Positions 32,301 to 42,158 of a stretch of DNA of 64,000 nt are shown here, piece by piece. Source of the stretch: Sphingomonas sp. AR_OL41 (lineage in GTDB: Bacteria; Pseudomonadota; Alphaproteobacteria; Sphingomonadales; Sphingomonadaceae); NCBI RefSeq assembly GCF_029911635.1, contig NZ_JARYTI010000011.1:62001-126000 (forward strand), in the 5' to 3' direction. The notes beneath the pieces are model-generated. The model was not told the DNA's origin. It saw nothing but the letters and a program-made list of their open reading frames with translations, and searched no databases. Each line of letters starts with the position of its first letter. The stretch's first letter is position 1. The translations under genes and the position numbers were made by a program.

Positions 32301-33602
32301 ATGCTGAACGAAGATCTTGCGACCCGTCTGCCGATCCTGCTGCGGCCCGATCCGCGACGGGTCGTGATCCGAACTTTCACGCCTGCCGAAGACCCGCCCG
32401 ACGTCGCGGAAAAGGATCGTACACGCGCCCAGCGGATCGCCGACCGCGTCCTGGCGCTCAGCCATGCCGATGTCAGGACCGATTTCGCGCGGGTTACGGC
32501 GGGACTGACGGAGCGCCACCGCGACGTGAACCGCGTGTTTCGGCGCCGGTTCCACGAAGTGAACGGGCTGCTGATCGATCATTGCTCGATCGAGGACAGG
32601 CAGGCGCTGCTGATCGGGGCCTATTTCAGCGAGGAATATGCGTTCGAGGCTGCGGCCCTGCTCAATCCGAGCATCGTTCCCCACCCGGACCAGTCGGGCG
32701 TCCCAGGCGGTGCAGTGCGATTCGTCCTGTCGCTGCGCGGCGTCGGTGAAGGTCATATTTCTACGGTGACGTTCCGCACCGGGATCTGCGAGGCGGACGG
32801 CACCGTCACCGTTGACGAGCCCGGCCTGCAGGCGGTCGCGCCCAGGATCGAGACCATCCCCAGCGGTGTGCCGGACGACCCGGGGCTGCGGCTGTTCTGC
32901 GAAGGCAGCCGCGATCTGTCCGAGGTCGTGATCTTTCCGATGACCCTGGCCCAGCGGCACGGCATAGAGGATGTGCGGCTTGTTCGGTTCGTCGACGACG
33001 ACGCCAGCGTCACCTATTTCGGAACCTATACAGCCTTCAGCGGCGAAGCGATCCGGCAGGAAATGCTGCGCACCACCGACTTCCTGACATTCGACCTCAA
33101 CGCCGTTCGCGGCGATACGGCCGGCAACAAGGGGATGGCTCTTTTCCCGCGCCGGATCGGCGGTCGCTACGCCATGCTCGGACGCCTGGATCACGAGAAT
33201 ATCTGGCTTCTGACCTCGGACGATCCTTACGACTGGCACGGCGGGGCAAAGGCCGTCTCGCCGCGCTGGGACTGGGAGTTCGTGCAGATCGGCAATTGCG
33301 GTTCGCCGATCGAGATAGACGAAGGGTGGCTGGTGATCACCCAGGGGGTCGGCGCGGTACGCAACTACTGCATCGGAGTCTGTCTGCTCGACCGGGACGA
33401 TCCGACGAAACTGCTGGCGCGCACGACCTATCCGCTGCTCAGGCCAAGTGCCGATGAACGATACGGCTATGTCCCGAACATTGCCTATACCTGCGGCGCC
33501 ATGGTGCATGGACGGACCCTCGTGCTGCCCTATGCGCTCGCCGACAGCTTCACGACCTTCGCAACCGTGTCGCTCGACCAGTTGCTGGCCGACATGGCCT
33601 AG
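32301..33602 (+). CDS. GH130-like glycoside phosphorylase/hydrolase-related protein
   Basis: A 433-residue five-bladed beta-propeller protein resembling glycoside hydrolase family 130 (beta-mannoside phosphorylases and relatives). Recognisable parts are LTERHRDVNRVFRRRFHEVN near the N-terminus, an NPSIVPHPDQSG segment carrying the Asp that GH130 members use, TYFGTYTAFSG, GNKGMALFPRRIGGRYAMLG, RLDHENIWLL, and GNCGSPIEIDEGWLVITQGV. Cytosolic, no signal peptide. Why it sits between metal genes is unclear. ATG 32301 starts MLNEDLATRL; the earlier in-frame starts lack support. Confidence 0.72.
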   Translation: MLNEDLATRLPILLRPDPRRVVIRTFTPAEDPPDVAEKDRTRAQRIADRVLALSHADVRTDFARVTAGLTERHRDVNRVFRRRFHEVNGLLIDHCSIEDRQALLIGAYFSEEYAFEAAALLNPSIVPHPDQSGVPGGAVRFVLSLRGVGEGHISTVTFRTGICEADGTVTVDEPGLQAVAPRIETIPSGVPDDPGLRLFCEGSRDLSEVVIFPMTLAQRHGIEDVRLVRFVDDDASVTYFGTYTAFSGEAIRQEMLRTTDFLTFDLNAVRGDTAGNKGMALFPRRIGGRYAMLGRLDHENIWLLTSDDPYDWHGGAKAVSPRWDWEFVQIGNCGSPIEIDEGWLVITQGVGAVRNYCIGVCLLDRDDPTKLLARTTYPLLRPSADERYGYVPNIAYTCGAMVHGRTLVLPYALADSFTTFATVSLDQLLADMA

Positions 33603-33804
33603 AGAGTTGCGGACAGTCCGCCTGGATCCAGCGCAGGTGCGCCGGCGGCTATGTAAGCCGCGCTACCCTATCGGGCCTGACGACCTGACCCGTCGGGGTG
33701 CGGTGCAAGAAGCGGCCCTTCTACCCGACCCATGCTATGACGGGTCGCCCGACAGTCCGTGCCGATCACTTGTCGGCGCGTTGCCATGATTTCGGAGTCT
33801 CGCC

Positions 33805-36213
33805 ATGAAGACCGTTACGTTCGAACTGCGTGGCTCCTTCGAGCCGCTCGATCATCTTGGCGCCGAAAAGCAGCTGCGGCGCACACCCGGCGTTGCCAGC
33901 GCCACCGCGAACACGGCCTCCGACAGTGTCACCGTCAGCTATGACGAGGCCCGCACCAGTGAAGCCGACCTCCAGCGCGTGATCACGGATTGCGGGTTCC
34001 ATTGCGGCGGCCGTCTTGTCCCGCGCCATGTGTGCGCCCTTGGAACTACAACCCTTTCGGCCGCTGCCGCGGCCATGGCCCATCCTCATGATCACGCTGG
34101 CGTCCCGTCCGCACCCGCAAAGGCCGCGCCCGATCGCACCCCGGTCGCGGCCGAACACGACGCGATGGCGCACGAAATGGGCCATGGCGACGGCATGGAC
34201 ATGGCGGCCATGGCGCGCGACATGCGCAACCGGTTCATCGTCAGCCTCGTTTTCGGCCTGCCGATCTTCGCCCTGTCGCCGATGGGTCTTGACCACCCCC
34301 TGCTGAAGCCGGTGTTCGGGCTCAGTCTCGACCTCACCCTGTTCCTGCTTGCCAGCGCGGCGATCCTCTATCCCGTCTGGCCCTTCGTCGTCGCCGCGAT
34401 CCGCGCGCTTCGCAACGGTGTCCTCAACATGGCGGTGCTCGTCCTGCTGAGCGTCGGCACCGGCTATCTGTTCAGCGTCGGGTCGACATTCCTGTTCAAG
34501 GGCCAGCAATTCTACGAGGCCTCCGCCGTCCTGCTCATCTTCATCCTGCTCGGCCATTGGCTCGAGATGCGCGCCCGCGCCGGCGCGTCCCAGGCGATCC
34601 GCGCGCTCATGGATCTGGCGCCGCCCATGGCGACGGTGCAGCGCGACGGCAAGGACGTCGAAGTGCCGACGGCCGAGGTGCTGGCCGGCGATGTCGTCCT
34701 GATCCGGCCGGGCAACAAGATTCCCGTCGACGGCGAAATCCTCGAGGGCAAATCGGAGGTCGACGAGTCGATGCTCACCGGCGAATCGATGCCGGTGTCG
34801 AAGGCGCCCGGGGACACCGTGATCGGCGCGACGATCAACCGCAGCGGCAGTTTCCGCTATCGCGCGACCAAGGTCGGAGCCGACACCGCGCTCGCCCAGA
34901 TCGTCAAGCTCGTCCAGGAGGCGCAGAATTCAAAGGCGCCGGCGCAGTTGCTCGCCGATCGGGCATCGCAGTGGCTGGTGCTCGCGGCAATTCTGATCGG
35001 CCTCGCGACCTTTGCCACCTGGTACTGGATTCTGGGTGCGACGCTGCTTTTTGCGCTGACCATGACGATAACGGTGTTCGTGATCGCCTGTCCCGACGCC
35101 CTCGGGCTTGCCACGCCGATGGCGATCATGGTCGGTACCGGCCTTGGCGCGATGAACGGCATCCTGTTCAAGAATGCCAGCGCGCTCGAGGATGCGACCA
35201 AGCTCGACGTCATCGTCTTCGACAAGACGGGGACGCTCACCATGGGCCAGCCCAAGGTCGTAGAAGTCGTCGCGGCGGAAGGTATCACCAGCGACGAGGT
35301 GTTCCGCATGGCGGGTGCGATTGAACGCAACTCCGATCATCCGCTTGCGCTCGCGATCCTGGAGGGCGCATCGGGCGTGACGCTTCCCGACACGCGCAAC
35401 TTTACCGATATCGAAGGGAAGGGCGCCAGCGCCGAGGTCGAAGGCGCGACCGTGCTGCTCGGTAACCGGCGCCTCATGGATGAGGGAAAGGTTGCGCTGG
35501 GTGCTCTCGCTGAACCTGCCGAACGCCTGAAAGGGGCTGGGCGCACCGTCGTCCATGTTGCGCGTGGCGGCGAGATCCTCGGGCTGATCGCCATTGCCGA
35601 TGCGGCGCGCCCGACCGCCAGGGCGACCGTCACGGCGCTTCGCGAGCGCGGCGTCAAGGTCGCGATGATCACCGGCGACAATGCCGGCACGGCCAAGCGC
35701 ATAGCCGATGAGCTCGGCATCGATATCGTCCTTGCCGACGTCCTCCCCGGACAGAAGGCGGAGAAGGTCAGGGAGCTGCAGGCCGAGGGCCAGCGCGTCG
35801 GCATGGTCGGCGACGGGGTCAATGATGCGCCGGCGCTCACCCAGGCAGATGTGGGCTTCGCGATCGGCGCAGGCACCGACGTGGCGATGGAAAGTGCCGA
35901 TGTCGTCCTCATGAAGAGCGATCCCTATGACATTGTCGGGGCGATCGCGCTTTCCCGGGCCACGCTGCGCAAGATGCACCAGAATCTGTGGTGGGCGGTC
36001 GGATACAATGTCATCGCCTTCCCGCTGGCCGCGGGCGTGCTCTATCCCTTCCTGCTCAGCCCGGAGGTCGCGGCGCTGGCGATGTCGGGCAGTTCCGCAC
36101 TCGTTGCGATCAACGCACTGCTGCTGAAGCGCACCCGGCTGGCCGGCATCAGCCGGGGCGGCATGAACACCGCACCGGCGGCGCCACTCGAGGCCGCCGC
36201 GGCGGCCCAATGA
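33805..36213 (+). CDS. P1B-type heavy-metal ATPase with CPD membrane motif
   Basis: An 802-residue cation pump. The N-terminal HMA-like fold ([20 protein letters not shown]) has lost the CxxC pair. A His/Met-rich linker follows ([27 protein letters not shown], ~92-140). Core: LTGES, then CPD instead of CPC at residues 429-431 ([13 protein letters not shown]), Asp473 in [15 protein letters not shown] and [12 protein letters not shown]. The CPD variant is shared by a subgroup of bacterial heavy-metal ATPases whose ion is not firmly known, so Cu(I) transport cannot be assumed. Its stop overlaps the MFS gene start, indicating a joint transcript. Confidence 0.88.
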   Translation: MKTVTFELRGSFEPLDHLGAEKQLRRTPGVASATANTASDSVTVSYDEARTSEADLQRVITDCGFHCGGRLVPRHVCALGTTTLSAAAAAMAHPHDHAGVPSAPAKAAPDRTPVAAEHDAMAHEMGHGDGMDMAAMARDMRNRFIVSLVFGLPIFALSPMGLDHPLLKPVFGLSLDLTLFLLASAAILYPVWPFVVAAIRALRNGVLNMAVLVLLSVGTGYLFSVGSTFLFKGQQFYEASAVLLIFILLGHWLEMRARAGASQAIRALMDLAPPMATVQRDGKDVEVPTAEVLAGDVVLIRPGNKIPVDGEILEGKSEVDESMLTGESMPVSKAPGDTVIGATINRSGSFRYRATKVGADTALAQIVKLVQEAQNSKAPAQLLADRASQWLVLAAILIGLATFATWYWILGATLLFALTMTITVFVIACPDALGLATPMAIMVGTGLGAMNGILFKNASALEDATKLDVIVFDKTGTLTMGQPKVVEVVAAEGITSDEVFRMAGAIERNSDHPLALAILEGASGVTLPDTRNFTDIEGKGASAEVEGATVLLGNRRLMDEGKVALGALAEPAERLKGAGRTVVHVARGGEILGLIAIADAARPTARATVTALRERGVKVAMITGDNAGTAKRIADELGIDIVLADVLPGQKAEKVRELQAEGQRVGMVGDGVNDAPALTQADVGFAIGAGTDVAMESADVVLMKSDPYDIVGAIALSRATLRKMHQNLWWAVGYNVIAFPLAAGVLYPFLLSPEVAALAMSGSSALVAINALLLKRTRLAGISRGGMNTAPAAPLEAAAAAQ

Positions 36214-37460
36214 GACCTGCATTGTCGGTTAAGGCGCTCGCCGCCCTGTTCGTGGCGGCTTTCACCGTTTCCCTGGCCTATGGCATCGCCCTGCCGGTTC
36301 TGCCCTATCTGCTCGAACGCCGGCTTGGGCCAGGCGCCGACGTCGCCTGGCACACCGGCCTGCTGACCGGCACCTACACCCTCGCGCTGTTCCTGTTCGC
36401 GCCGCTCTGGGGGCGCATCTCCGATCACTTGCCGCGGCGCACCGTCATCCTGATTGGAATGAGCGGCTTTACCGTCAGCCTCCTGCTGTTCGCGTTCATC
36501 GACAGCCTGGTCGCGCTCTATCTGGGGCGCTTCCTGACCGGCGCCTTTTCGGCTGCCGTCGTCCCCGTGTCGCTGGCATTGATCAGCGACTGGGCACCCG
36601 ATGAGGACTGGCGCGCGCACCGTTTCGCCTGGCTGACCGTCGCCGGGGTAAGCGGCTTCCTGCTCGGCCCGACCATCGGGGGCGGCGTCGCCCAGATGTG
36701 GCGCACCGGCATGCCTGCATCCGGTTTGCCCTTTCTCGTCTCGGCCGCAGCCGCGGCGGCCGGTTCGATCGGCGTGTTGCTCGCCGTTCCCAAGGCCGCG
36801 CAGCCGAAAACAGGCCCCGCCCCGATGCGGCGGAGCACGAAAGGCTCGCCCCGGCTGGTATCGACGATGCTTCTGCTGGCAGCAATCGTGTCTGCCGGCA
36901 TTGGCGCCTTCGAAGTCGGCCTCGCCCTGCGCGCCCAGCAGCGCCTTGGCCTCGGTCCCGCCGAGATCGGGCTCATGTTTACCGAATGCAGCCTGGTCAT
37001 GCTCGTCGTCCAGGCCATGGTCTTCAATCCCCTGGTCCCCGCGCGTGCGACAAGATGGATGATTGCGCCGGCGTTGGGCTCGCTCGCGCTCGCCCTGGCG
37101 CTGGTGCCCCTGATGACCAGCGCGGTCGGGATGTTCGTCGCGGTCGGGCTCGTCGCGGCGAGCGCCGGCATCGTCTCGCCGATCCTCGTCTTTTGGGTGT
37201 CACTGGCCTCGGGCGCTGCCCATGGCCGCGCGCTTGGTCGCCAGACCGCGGCTTCGAGCCTTGGCCAGGCGCTCGGATCGGCGCTGGGCGGCCTGCTGTT
37301 CGGCCTGTCGGCCTTCCCCGAAGGGGCATTCGTCGTGGCGGCGATAGCGGCCGGTGGCGCTGGTTGTCTGGCGTTGCGGCTGCCGGGTCGGCTCGCGCTT
37401 CTCGCGCCGGCAAAGGCGCATCGTCCGTCACCCGGACGATCACGAGCTTTGAAGGGATAA
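36210..37460 (+). CDS. MFS transporter
   Basis: A 416-residue major-facilitator transporter with twelve predicted helices. Motif A is [20 protein letters not shown] and a second-half equivalent is weaker. [15 protein letters not shown] is the N-terminus; ATG 36210 overlaps the ATPase stop as ATGA, so upstream in-frame starts are rejected. The drug/metabolite substrate is unknown; co-transcription with a P1B-ATPase suggests a role in metal stress or chelate export (inference). Confidence 0.83.
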   Translation: MRPALSVKALAALFVAAFTVSLAYGIALPVLPYLLERRLGPGADVAWHTGLLTGTYTLALFLFAPLWGRISDHLPRRTVILIGMSGFTVSLLLFAFIDSLVALYLGRFLTGAFSAAVVPVSLALISDWAPDEDWRAHRFAWLTVAGVSGFLLGPTIGGGVAQMWRTGMPASGLPFLVSAAAAAAGSIGVLLAVPKAAQPKTGPAPMRRSTKGSPRLVSTMLLLAAIVSAGIGAFEVGLALRAQQRLGLGPAEIGLMFTECSLVMLVVQAMVFNPLVPARATRWMIAPALGSLALALALVPLMTSAVGMFVAVGLVAASAGIVSPILVFWVSLASGAAHGRALGRQTAASSLGQALGSALGGLLFGLSAFPEGAFVVAAIAAGGAGCLALRLPGRLALLAPAKAHRPSPGRSRALKG

Positions 37461-37552
37461 TAATAGGCAACGTGCCGCGTTCCACGGAAGACGGATCGCT
37501 TCACTCGGCCGCAGTGTCACGCGGCCTCGATCGCAAACCGGAGAAGACCAAA

Positions 37553-38323
37553 ATGGCCAAGAAAGTGAAGAACCAGCCCGGCTACGCCGAACAGCTTCGC
37601 TCGCTCCAGATCGGGCTTACCGCGTTGCAGCACCGGATCATCGAGGATGGCCGCAAGCTGCTGGTCATCGTCGAAGGCCGCGACGCCGCGGGCAAGGACG
37701 GCGCGATCAAGCGGATCGTCGAGCATCTGAGCCCGCGGGACACACGCGTGGTGGCACTCGGGCCGCCCTCGGATCGCGATCGCCGCTCCTGGTATTTTCA
37801 GCGCTGGACGCCCCATCTCCCCGCCGCGGGCGAGATCGTCCTGTTCAATCGCAGCTGGTACAACCGCGCCGGCGTCGAGCGCGTGATGGGTTTCTGCAGC
37901 GACAAGGAATATGAGGAGTTCATGACGACCGCGCCGATGTTCGAGCAGCTGCTCGAACATTGCGGGATCACCCTCGTCAAATATTATCTGGATGTCTCGA
38001 AGGCCGAGCAGAAGAAGCGCCTGACGGCCCGTCGCGAGGATCCGCTCAATCAGTGGAAGATCAGCCCCATCGACAGCGAGGCGACCAGGCGGTGGAAGGC
38101 CTATAGCAAGGCGCGCGATGAGATGCTGGCACGTACGCACAGCGTTGCGGCACCCTGGACGGTGGTCCGCGCGGACGACAAGCGCCATGCCCGCCTCGCC
38201 CTTATCCGGAACCTCCTGACCCGCCTCGGCGAAGGGGATCACGAGCGCTACGGTCTCCCTGATCCCAATGCCGCCTTCCTGTACGACGCCGCCGCCGCGG
38301 AACAGGGATTGATCGCCCCGTGA
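37553..38323 (+). CDS. ppk2: Polyphosphate kinase 2 (PPK2 family)
   Basis: A 256-residue PPK2 enzyme that phosphorylates nucleotides from polyphosphate. Walker A is VEGRDAAGKDGAIKRI; Walker B and lid parts are VLFNRSWYNRAGVERVMGF and KKRLTARREDPLNQWKIS, with a closing APWTVVRADDKRHARL. Length fits a one-domain PPK2. ATG 37553 has GGAGAAG upstream; an upstream GTG in frame is less likely. Polyphosphate is also a metal chelator, which might explain its place among metal genes (inference). Confidence 0.9.
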   Translation: MAKKVKNQPGYAEQLRSLQIGLTALQHRIIEDGRKLLVIVEGRDAAGKDGAIKRIVEHLSPRDTRVVALGPPSDRDRRSWYFQRWTPHLPAAGEIVLFNRSWYNRAGVERVMGFCSDKEYEEFMTTAPMFEQLLEHCGITLVKYYLDVSKAEQKKRLTARREDPLNQWKISPIDSEATRRWKAYSKARDEMLARTHSVAAPWTVVRADDKRHARLALIRNLLTRLGEGDHERYGLPDPNAAFLYDAAAAEQGLIAP

Positions 38324-38421
38324 AGGATCCGCGCGAAGCGAATTCAATCATCGGGCGTTGAGCATTTGCGAAGCGCTCGCCGTTTTGCCGGAAAATCGTG
38401 AAAGGCGGGAAGCCGGCCGCC

Positions 38422-39813
38422 ATGATCCCGGTGGCCTGCACAGCAGTTCCGAGCCTCTTTCCACGTCGCGATTCAAAGGAATTCAACCCGGTGCCGACCT
38501 TTGATGAAGCCCTCGAGTCGCAGCTTCTGCTGGTCAATCAGGAGTGCATCTGCCTCACCCTTGATCGCGGTGCCCTGCGAGATGCGATCATCGGCGAGAC
38601 TGAGGAGCCCGCCTTCGCGGCATCGCTGCTGGAGGCGCGCCCGAATCTCTTCTCCGATGTGGCGGTCTTCATCAGCGCGTCGCAACTCGCCCAGATGCGC
38701 CGCGTCATCATGGCCATCGAGACGGTGGCATCCGATCCTCGCTATCGCGCAGCGGTACTGGACTGGGCGCCTGCGAGTGCCTGTCGGGACTTTGGTCCGC
38801 GCGGCGTATTCATGGGCTATGACTTCCATCTGGGCCAAAATGGACCGGCGCTGATCGAGATAAATAGCAATGCGGGCGGCGCCATGTTGAACGCCGTTCT
38901 CGCGCGCGCGCAACGCGCCTGCTGTTCCTCCCAGCCGTCAAACCTTGTCCTGCCCGAGGCGTTCGAGGGCGCGGTGGCGGCCATGTTCGCGAAGGAATGG
39001 CGCTACCAGCGCGGCAGTGGCGAAGCGGCGTCGATCGCCATCGTCGACGACGAACCCGAGGCGCAATATCTCTATCCCGAATTCCTGCTGACCCGCCGAT
39101 TGCTGGAGCGCGCCAGCCATCGTGTCTGGATCGCCGATCCGTCGAAGCTGGAATATGGTTCGGGCGAACTCCAATATGGCGGCGAGCGCGTCGATCTGGT
39201 CTACAATCGGCTGGTCGATTTTTCGCTCGATCGACCCGAACATGAGGCATTGCGAGCGGCCTATCTCGACGGCTCCGCGGTGGTGACGCCCAACCCTCAC
39301 GTCCACGCCATATTCGCCGACAAGCGCAATCTCACCCTGCTGTCCGACACCGCCCTGCTGCGCGATTGGGGTTTCGACCAGGCTCTCGTCGAGACGCTGA
39401 CCAAAGGCATTCCGGCAACGGAGCGCGTCACGCGAGCTTCCGCCGAGCGGCTCTGGGCCGACCGCCGGCAATTCTTCTTCAAGCCTTCCCGGGGGTATGC
39501 CAGCAAGGCGGCCTACCGTGGCGAGAAGCTGACGAAATCGGTGTGGGCCGAAATCCTCGGGAGCGACTATGTCGCCCAAGCATATGTGCCGCCCAGCGAA
39601 CGTGTCATCCTGCTTGATGGAGAGGCAGTCAAACGCAAGATCGACCTGCGCCTCTACACCTATGACGGACAGGTCCTCCTCGCCGCTGCGCGACTATATC
39701 AGGGTCAGACCACCAACATGCGTACTGCTGGTGGCGGTTTCGCACCGGTACTGCTGACGGCCGGCGATGATCCATCGGCGGACTGCGGAATGTGCGCCAT
39801 ACGCGCGACATGA
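38422..39813 (+). CDS. ATP-grasp-like protein of unknown substrate
   Basis: A protein of about 463 residues. The middle resembles an ATP-grasp ligase (GPALIEINSNAGGAML is the metal/ATP site, and FFFKPSRGYASKAAYRGEKL, YVAQAYVPPSERVILL and KIDLRLYTYDGQVLLAAARL follow in order). The blocks are arranged as in circularly permuted ATP-grasps of peptide or glutathione-type ligases. The N-terminal ~100 residues are family-unspecific. The start is uncertain: ATG 38422 is used and GTG 38398 is possible. The substrate cannot be inferred. It stands alone between PPK2 and a secreted His-rich protein. Confidence 0.6.
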   Translation: MIPVACTAVPSLFPRRDSKEFNPVPTFDEALESQLLLVNQECICLTLDRGALRDAIIGETEEPAFAASLLEARPNLFSDVAVFISASQLAQMRRVIMAIETVASDPRYRAAVLDWAPASACRDFGPRGVFMGYDFHLGQNGPALIEINSNAGGAMLNAVLARAQRACCSSQPSNLVLPEAFEGAVAAMFAKEWRYQRGSGEAASIAIVDDEPEAQYLYPEFLLTRRLLERASHRVWIADPSKLEYGSGELQYGGERVDLVYNRLVDFSLDRPEHEALRAAYLDGSAVVTPNPHVHAIFADKRNLTLLSDTALLRDWGFDQALVETLTKGIPATERVTRASAERLWADRRQFFFKPSRGYASKAAYRGEKLTKSVWAEILGSDYVAQAYVPPSERVILLDGEAVKRKIDLRLYTYDGQVLLAAARLYQGQTTNMRTAGGGFAPVLLTAGDDPSADCGMCAIRAT

Positions 39814-40002
39814 AAGCCATTCGAGCCGGCGTCGGGCCACCCATTGCCGCCGCCCGGAACGCGGATCTGACGAAGGATCGAGCACCGCTGCGGCGTGCCG
39901 GATTGTCCGCGCGTCATCTACCTTAACCCTGGCTGCGAAGTGCGATCAGAAGGCGTTCAGCCCACGGCACTTAGAGGGGGGTGGCCAGTGTAGGAGAGTG
40001 AC

Positions 40003-40344
40003 ATGCGTAAGATCATATTTGTTGCAGCCAGTGCGGTAGCGGTCCTTGGCTTTTCGGTGCCAGCGATGGCGCAGGACTGGCAGGGCCGTCATGACTGGCA
40101 ACACGACCGGCTCGACCAGCGGCACGACGATGTCCACGATCAGCTCGACGAAGAGCATGACGAGGCCCATGAGCAGGGCTTGTCTCCCTGGGGGCATGCC
40201 CAGCTCCATCGTGACCTGCAATATCAGCACGAGGACGCCGATTACCGGATGCAGCTCCAGCATCGACGCGAGCACCAGCGCGAGGAGTGGCGTCGCCGTC
40301 ACCGCGCATATGGGAACTACGGCTACCGCCCTTACGGCTACTGA
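40003..40344 (+). CDS. Secreted His-rich coiled protein
   Basis: A 113-residue exported protein. The signal peptide MRKIIFVAASAVAVLGFSVP ends AMAQ. The mature part is highly charged and His-rich (DWQGRHDWQHDRLDQRHDDV, HDEAHEQG, QHRREHQREEWRRRHR) and ends in YGNYGYRPYGY. It resembles unnamed proteins near nickel/cobalt exporters and may buffer metal in the periplasm (inference). ATG 40003 has GGAGAG upstream. Confidence 0.7.
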   Translation: MRKIIFVAASAVAVLGFSVPAMAQDWQGRHDWQHDRLDQRHDDVHDQLDEEHDEAHEQGLSPWGHAQLHRDLQYQHEDADYRMQLQHRREHQREEWRRRHRAYGNYGYRPYGY

Positions 40345-40564
40345 TGATCGGCCAGCCCCGCCGCCCAATCGAAGCGGGCGGCGGACAGACGAAGCCCGAA
40401 CCAAAGCAATTGGACATCGAGATGGCAGGCATGGAGGCGCAGCCGCATGACTGCGCCTTTGTCCTTCTGCGGAAGCCGTTTGTTTGCGCGGCACGTCCCG
40501 CTTGTGCTTGTGCCCCGGGGCGCCGCTACCCTGCTCGCTCGTGACAGACGCCATTCGGTTCTTG

Positions 40565-40594
40565 CACCCCCTCCCCCCTAGGGGGTAGGGGGTG
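40565..40594 (+). promoter_or_regulatory. Palindromic operator of the InrS/RcnR-type repressor gene
   Basis: A 30-bp near-perfect palindrome (29 of 30 positions symmetric) with arms CACCCCCT / AGGGGGTG outside and CCCCCT/AGGGGG around the centre at 40579/40580. Such C/G-tract dyads are the binding sites of CsoR/RcnR/FrmR-family repressors. It ends four bases before the repressor ATG and therefore overlaps the ribosome site, fitting autorepression of rcnR-rcnA. Confidence 0.8.
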
Positions 40595-40597
40595 TCG

Positions 40598-40864
40598 ATG
40601 TCGCACGCATCAGATCCGGAGGTCCGTCGCGGCCTCGCCCAGGCGCAGGGACACCTCGCCTCGATCCTGACGATGCTGACCGACGGTCGATCCTGCCTCG
40701 ATCTCGCGCAGCAATTGCAGGCGGTCGAAAGCACGATCCGGACGGTGAAGCGCGCGCTGATCCACGACCATATGGAGCATTGCATCGCCGATGCGGTCGC
40801 CGATGGCGGTATGAGTGCGGACCAGGCGCTGCGCGAATTCAAGTCACTCACCAAATATCTCTGA
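40598..40864 (+). CDS. CsoR/RcnR-family metal-sensing repressor (InrS-like ligands)
   Basis: An 88-residue all-helical repressor that releases its operator on metal binding. From ATG 40598 the metal positions are His3, Cys33 (GRSCLDL), His58 and Cys62 (IHDHMEHCIAD). Cys33-His58-Cys62 keeps the exact spacing of the CsoR C-H-C set (25 and 4), while His3 matches RcnR and the nickel sensor InrS. With rcnA downstream, Ni/Co is the likely signal. GTG 40592 would add two residues. The gene is 12 bp upstream of rcnA. The operator at 40565-40594 covers its leader. Confidence 0.87.
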   Translation: MSHASDPEVRRGLAQAQGHLASILTMLTDGRSCLDLAQQLQAVESTIRTVKRALIHDHMEHCIADAVADGGMSADQALREFKSLTKYL

Positions 40865-40876
40865 AAGTCCAAACCG

Positions 40877-42022
40877 ATGCAGTCTCTTCCCGACCTGCTT
40901 GCGCACGGCAATGCGTGGCTCTTCATTCCGACCGCGATCCTGCTCGGCGCGCTGCACGGGCTCGAGCCGGGCCATTCCAAGACGATGATGGCGGCGTTCA
41001 TCATCGCCATTCGCGGCACCGTGGGGCAAGCGATCCTGCTCGGCCTGTCGGCGGCGATCTCGCATTCGCTGGTGGTATGGGTGATTGCGCTCGGCGGGCA
41101 ATATCTCGGCCGTAATCTCGATGCCACGACGAGCGAGCCCTATCTTCAGTTGGCGTCTGCCGTCATCGTGCTCGGCGTCGGCGCCTGGATGATCTGGCGC
41201 ACCCGGCGTGATCAGGTGCTCGAGGCGGCCCACGGTCATGATCATTCTCACGATCACGGACATCATCATGGCGACGAGGTGCGTCGGATCGATACCGGGC
41301 ACGGTGTCGTCGCGCTCGAAGTGTTCGAGGACGGTGTGCCGCCGCGCTGGCGGTTGCGCTCTGAGCGTGGCCAGACGTGGCCGGACGGCGATGTCATGGT
41401 GGTTACCGAGAGGCCCGACGAAGAGCGGCAGGCGTTCGCCTTTGTCGATCGCGGCGACTATCTCGAAAGCATCGACGAGATTCCGGAGCCGCACGCATTC
41501 ACCGCGCGCCTGAGCCTCGGACATGGCGGTCATACGCATGACTATGAGCTGCACTTCGCCGAGCACGGTCACGATCATGAAGACGAAGGCGGGACGGGCC
41601 TGACGCTGGGGCGTGACGGTGCCTTCATGGACGCGCACGAACGTGCCCATGCAGACGATATCACGCGTCGGTTCGGCGGGCGCAACGTCACGACCAGCCA
41701 GATCCTTCTGTTCGGCCTGACCGGCGGCCTGATCCCGTGTCCGGCTGCCATCACTGTCCTGCTGCTGTGTCTTCAGCTCAAGCAGATCACGCTCGGCGTC
41801 ATTCTCGTGCTGTTCTTCAGCGTCGGCCTGGCGGTGACGATGGTGAGCGCCGGGGTCCTCGCGTCGCTCAGCGTCAAGCATATCGGCAAGCGCTGGTCCG
41901 GCTTCAGCGCGTTCGCGCGCCGGGCACCCTATGCGTCGGGCGGGCTCATGGTGGTGATCGCGCTCTACATGGGTATCTCGGGCTGGATCGGGCTGAGCGG
42001 CGGGCATCTGCCCCAGGTTTGA
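40877..42022 (+). CDS. rcnA: Nickel/cobalt exporter RcnA
   Basis: A 381-residue inner-membrane Ni/Co exporter of the NiCoT/RcnA family. The N-terminal half has FIPTAILLGALHGLEPGHSK, TMMAAF and an ISHSLVVW segment. The central cytoplasmic loop is His-rich (HGHDHSHDHGHHHGD and HGHDHEDE). The C-terminal half has LTGGLIPCPAAITVLLLCLQ. The loop carries an additional ~100-residue DUF-like insert (VVALEVFEDGVPPRWRLR to YELHFAEHG) that lengthens it over E. coli RcnA. It is co-transcribed with the upstream repressor. A frameshifted relic of the same junction lies at 60004-60220. Confidence 0.9.
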   Translation: MQSLPDLLAHGNAWLFIPTAILLGALHGLEPGHSKTMMAAFIIAIRGTVGQAILLGLSAAISHSLVVWVIALGGQYLGRNLDATTSEPYLQLASAVIVLGVGAWMIWRTRRDQVLEAAHGHDHSHDHGHHHGDEVRRIDTGHGVVALEVFEDGVPPRWRLRSERGQTWPDGDVMVVTERPDEERQAFAFVDRGDYLESIDEIPEPHAFTARLSLGHGGHTHDYELHFAEHGHDHEDEGGTGLTLGRDGAFMDAHERAHADDITRRFGGRNVTTSQILLFGLTGGLIPCPAAITVLLLCLQLKQITLGVILVLFFSVGLAVTMVSAGVLASLSVKHIGKRWSGFSAFARRAPYASGGLMVVIALYMGISGWIGLSGGHLPQV

Positions 42023-42121
42023 GACGAACGATGCCCGGCCGGGAAGTCCGAACCGTCGATTACAGGGGAAGGTGTCCGCACCCGTCAGGGACGATCAGGC
42101 TCTTCGCTGGTTCCAGGCGAA

Positions 42122-42149
42122 TTGACTTGTCGCGGCGCAGCCCTAGTTT
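42122..42149 (+). promoter_or_regulatory. Possible sigma-70 promoter of the cus operon
   Basis: TTGACT at 42122-42127 and TAGTTT at 42144-42149 are separated by 16 bp, ten bases before the first gene of the cus-like operon. A weak -10 makes this a tentative call; no metal operator was recognised around it. Confidence 0.35.
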
Positions 42150-42158
42150 GGCGCCGTC

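Noticed and set aside
32259-33509. 416-codon minus-strand frame across the GH130-like gene
   Set aside because: Composition and lack of motifs mark it as a shadow of the plus-strand gene.
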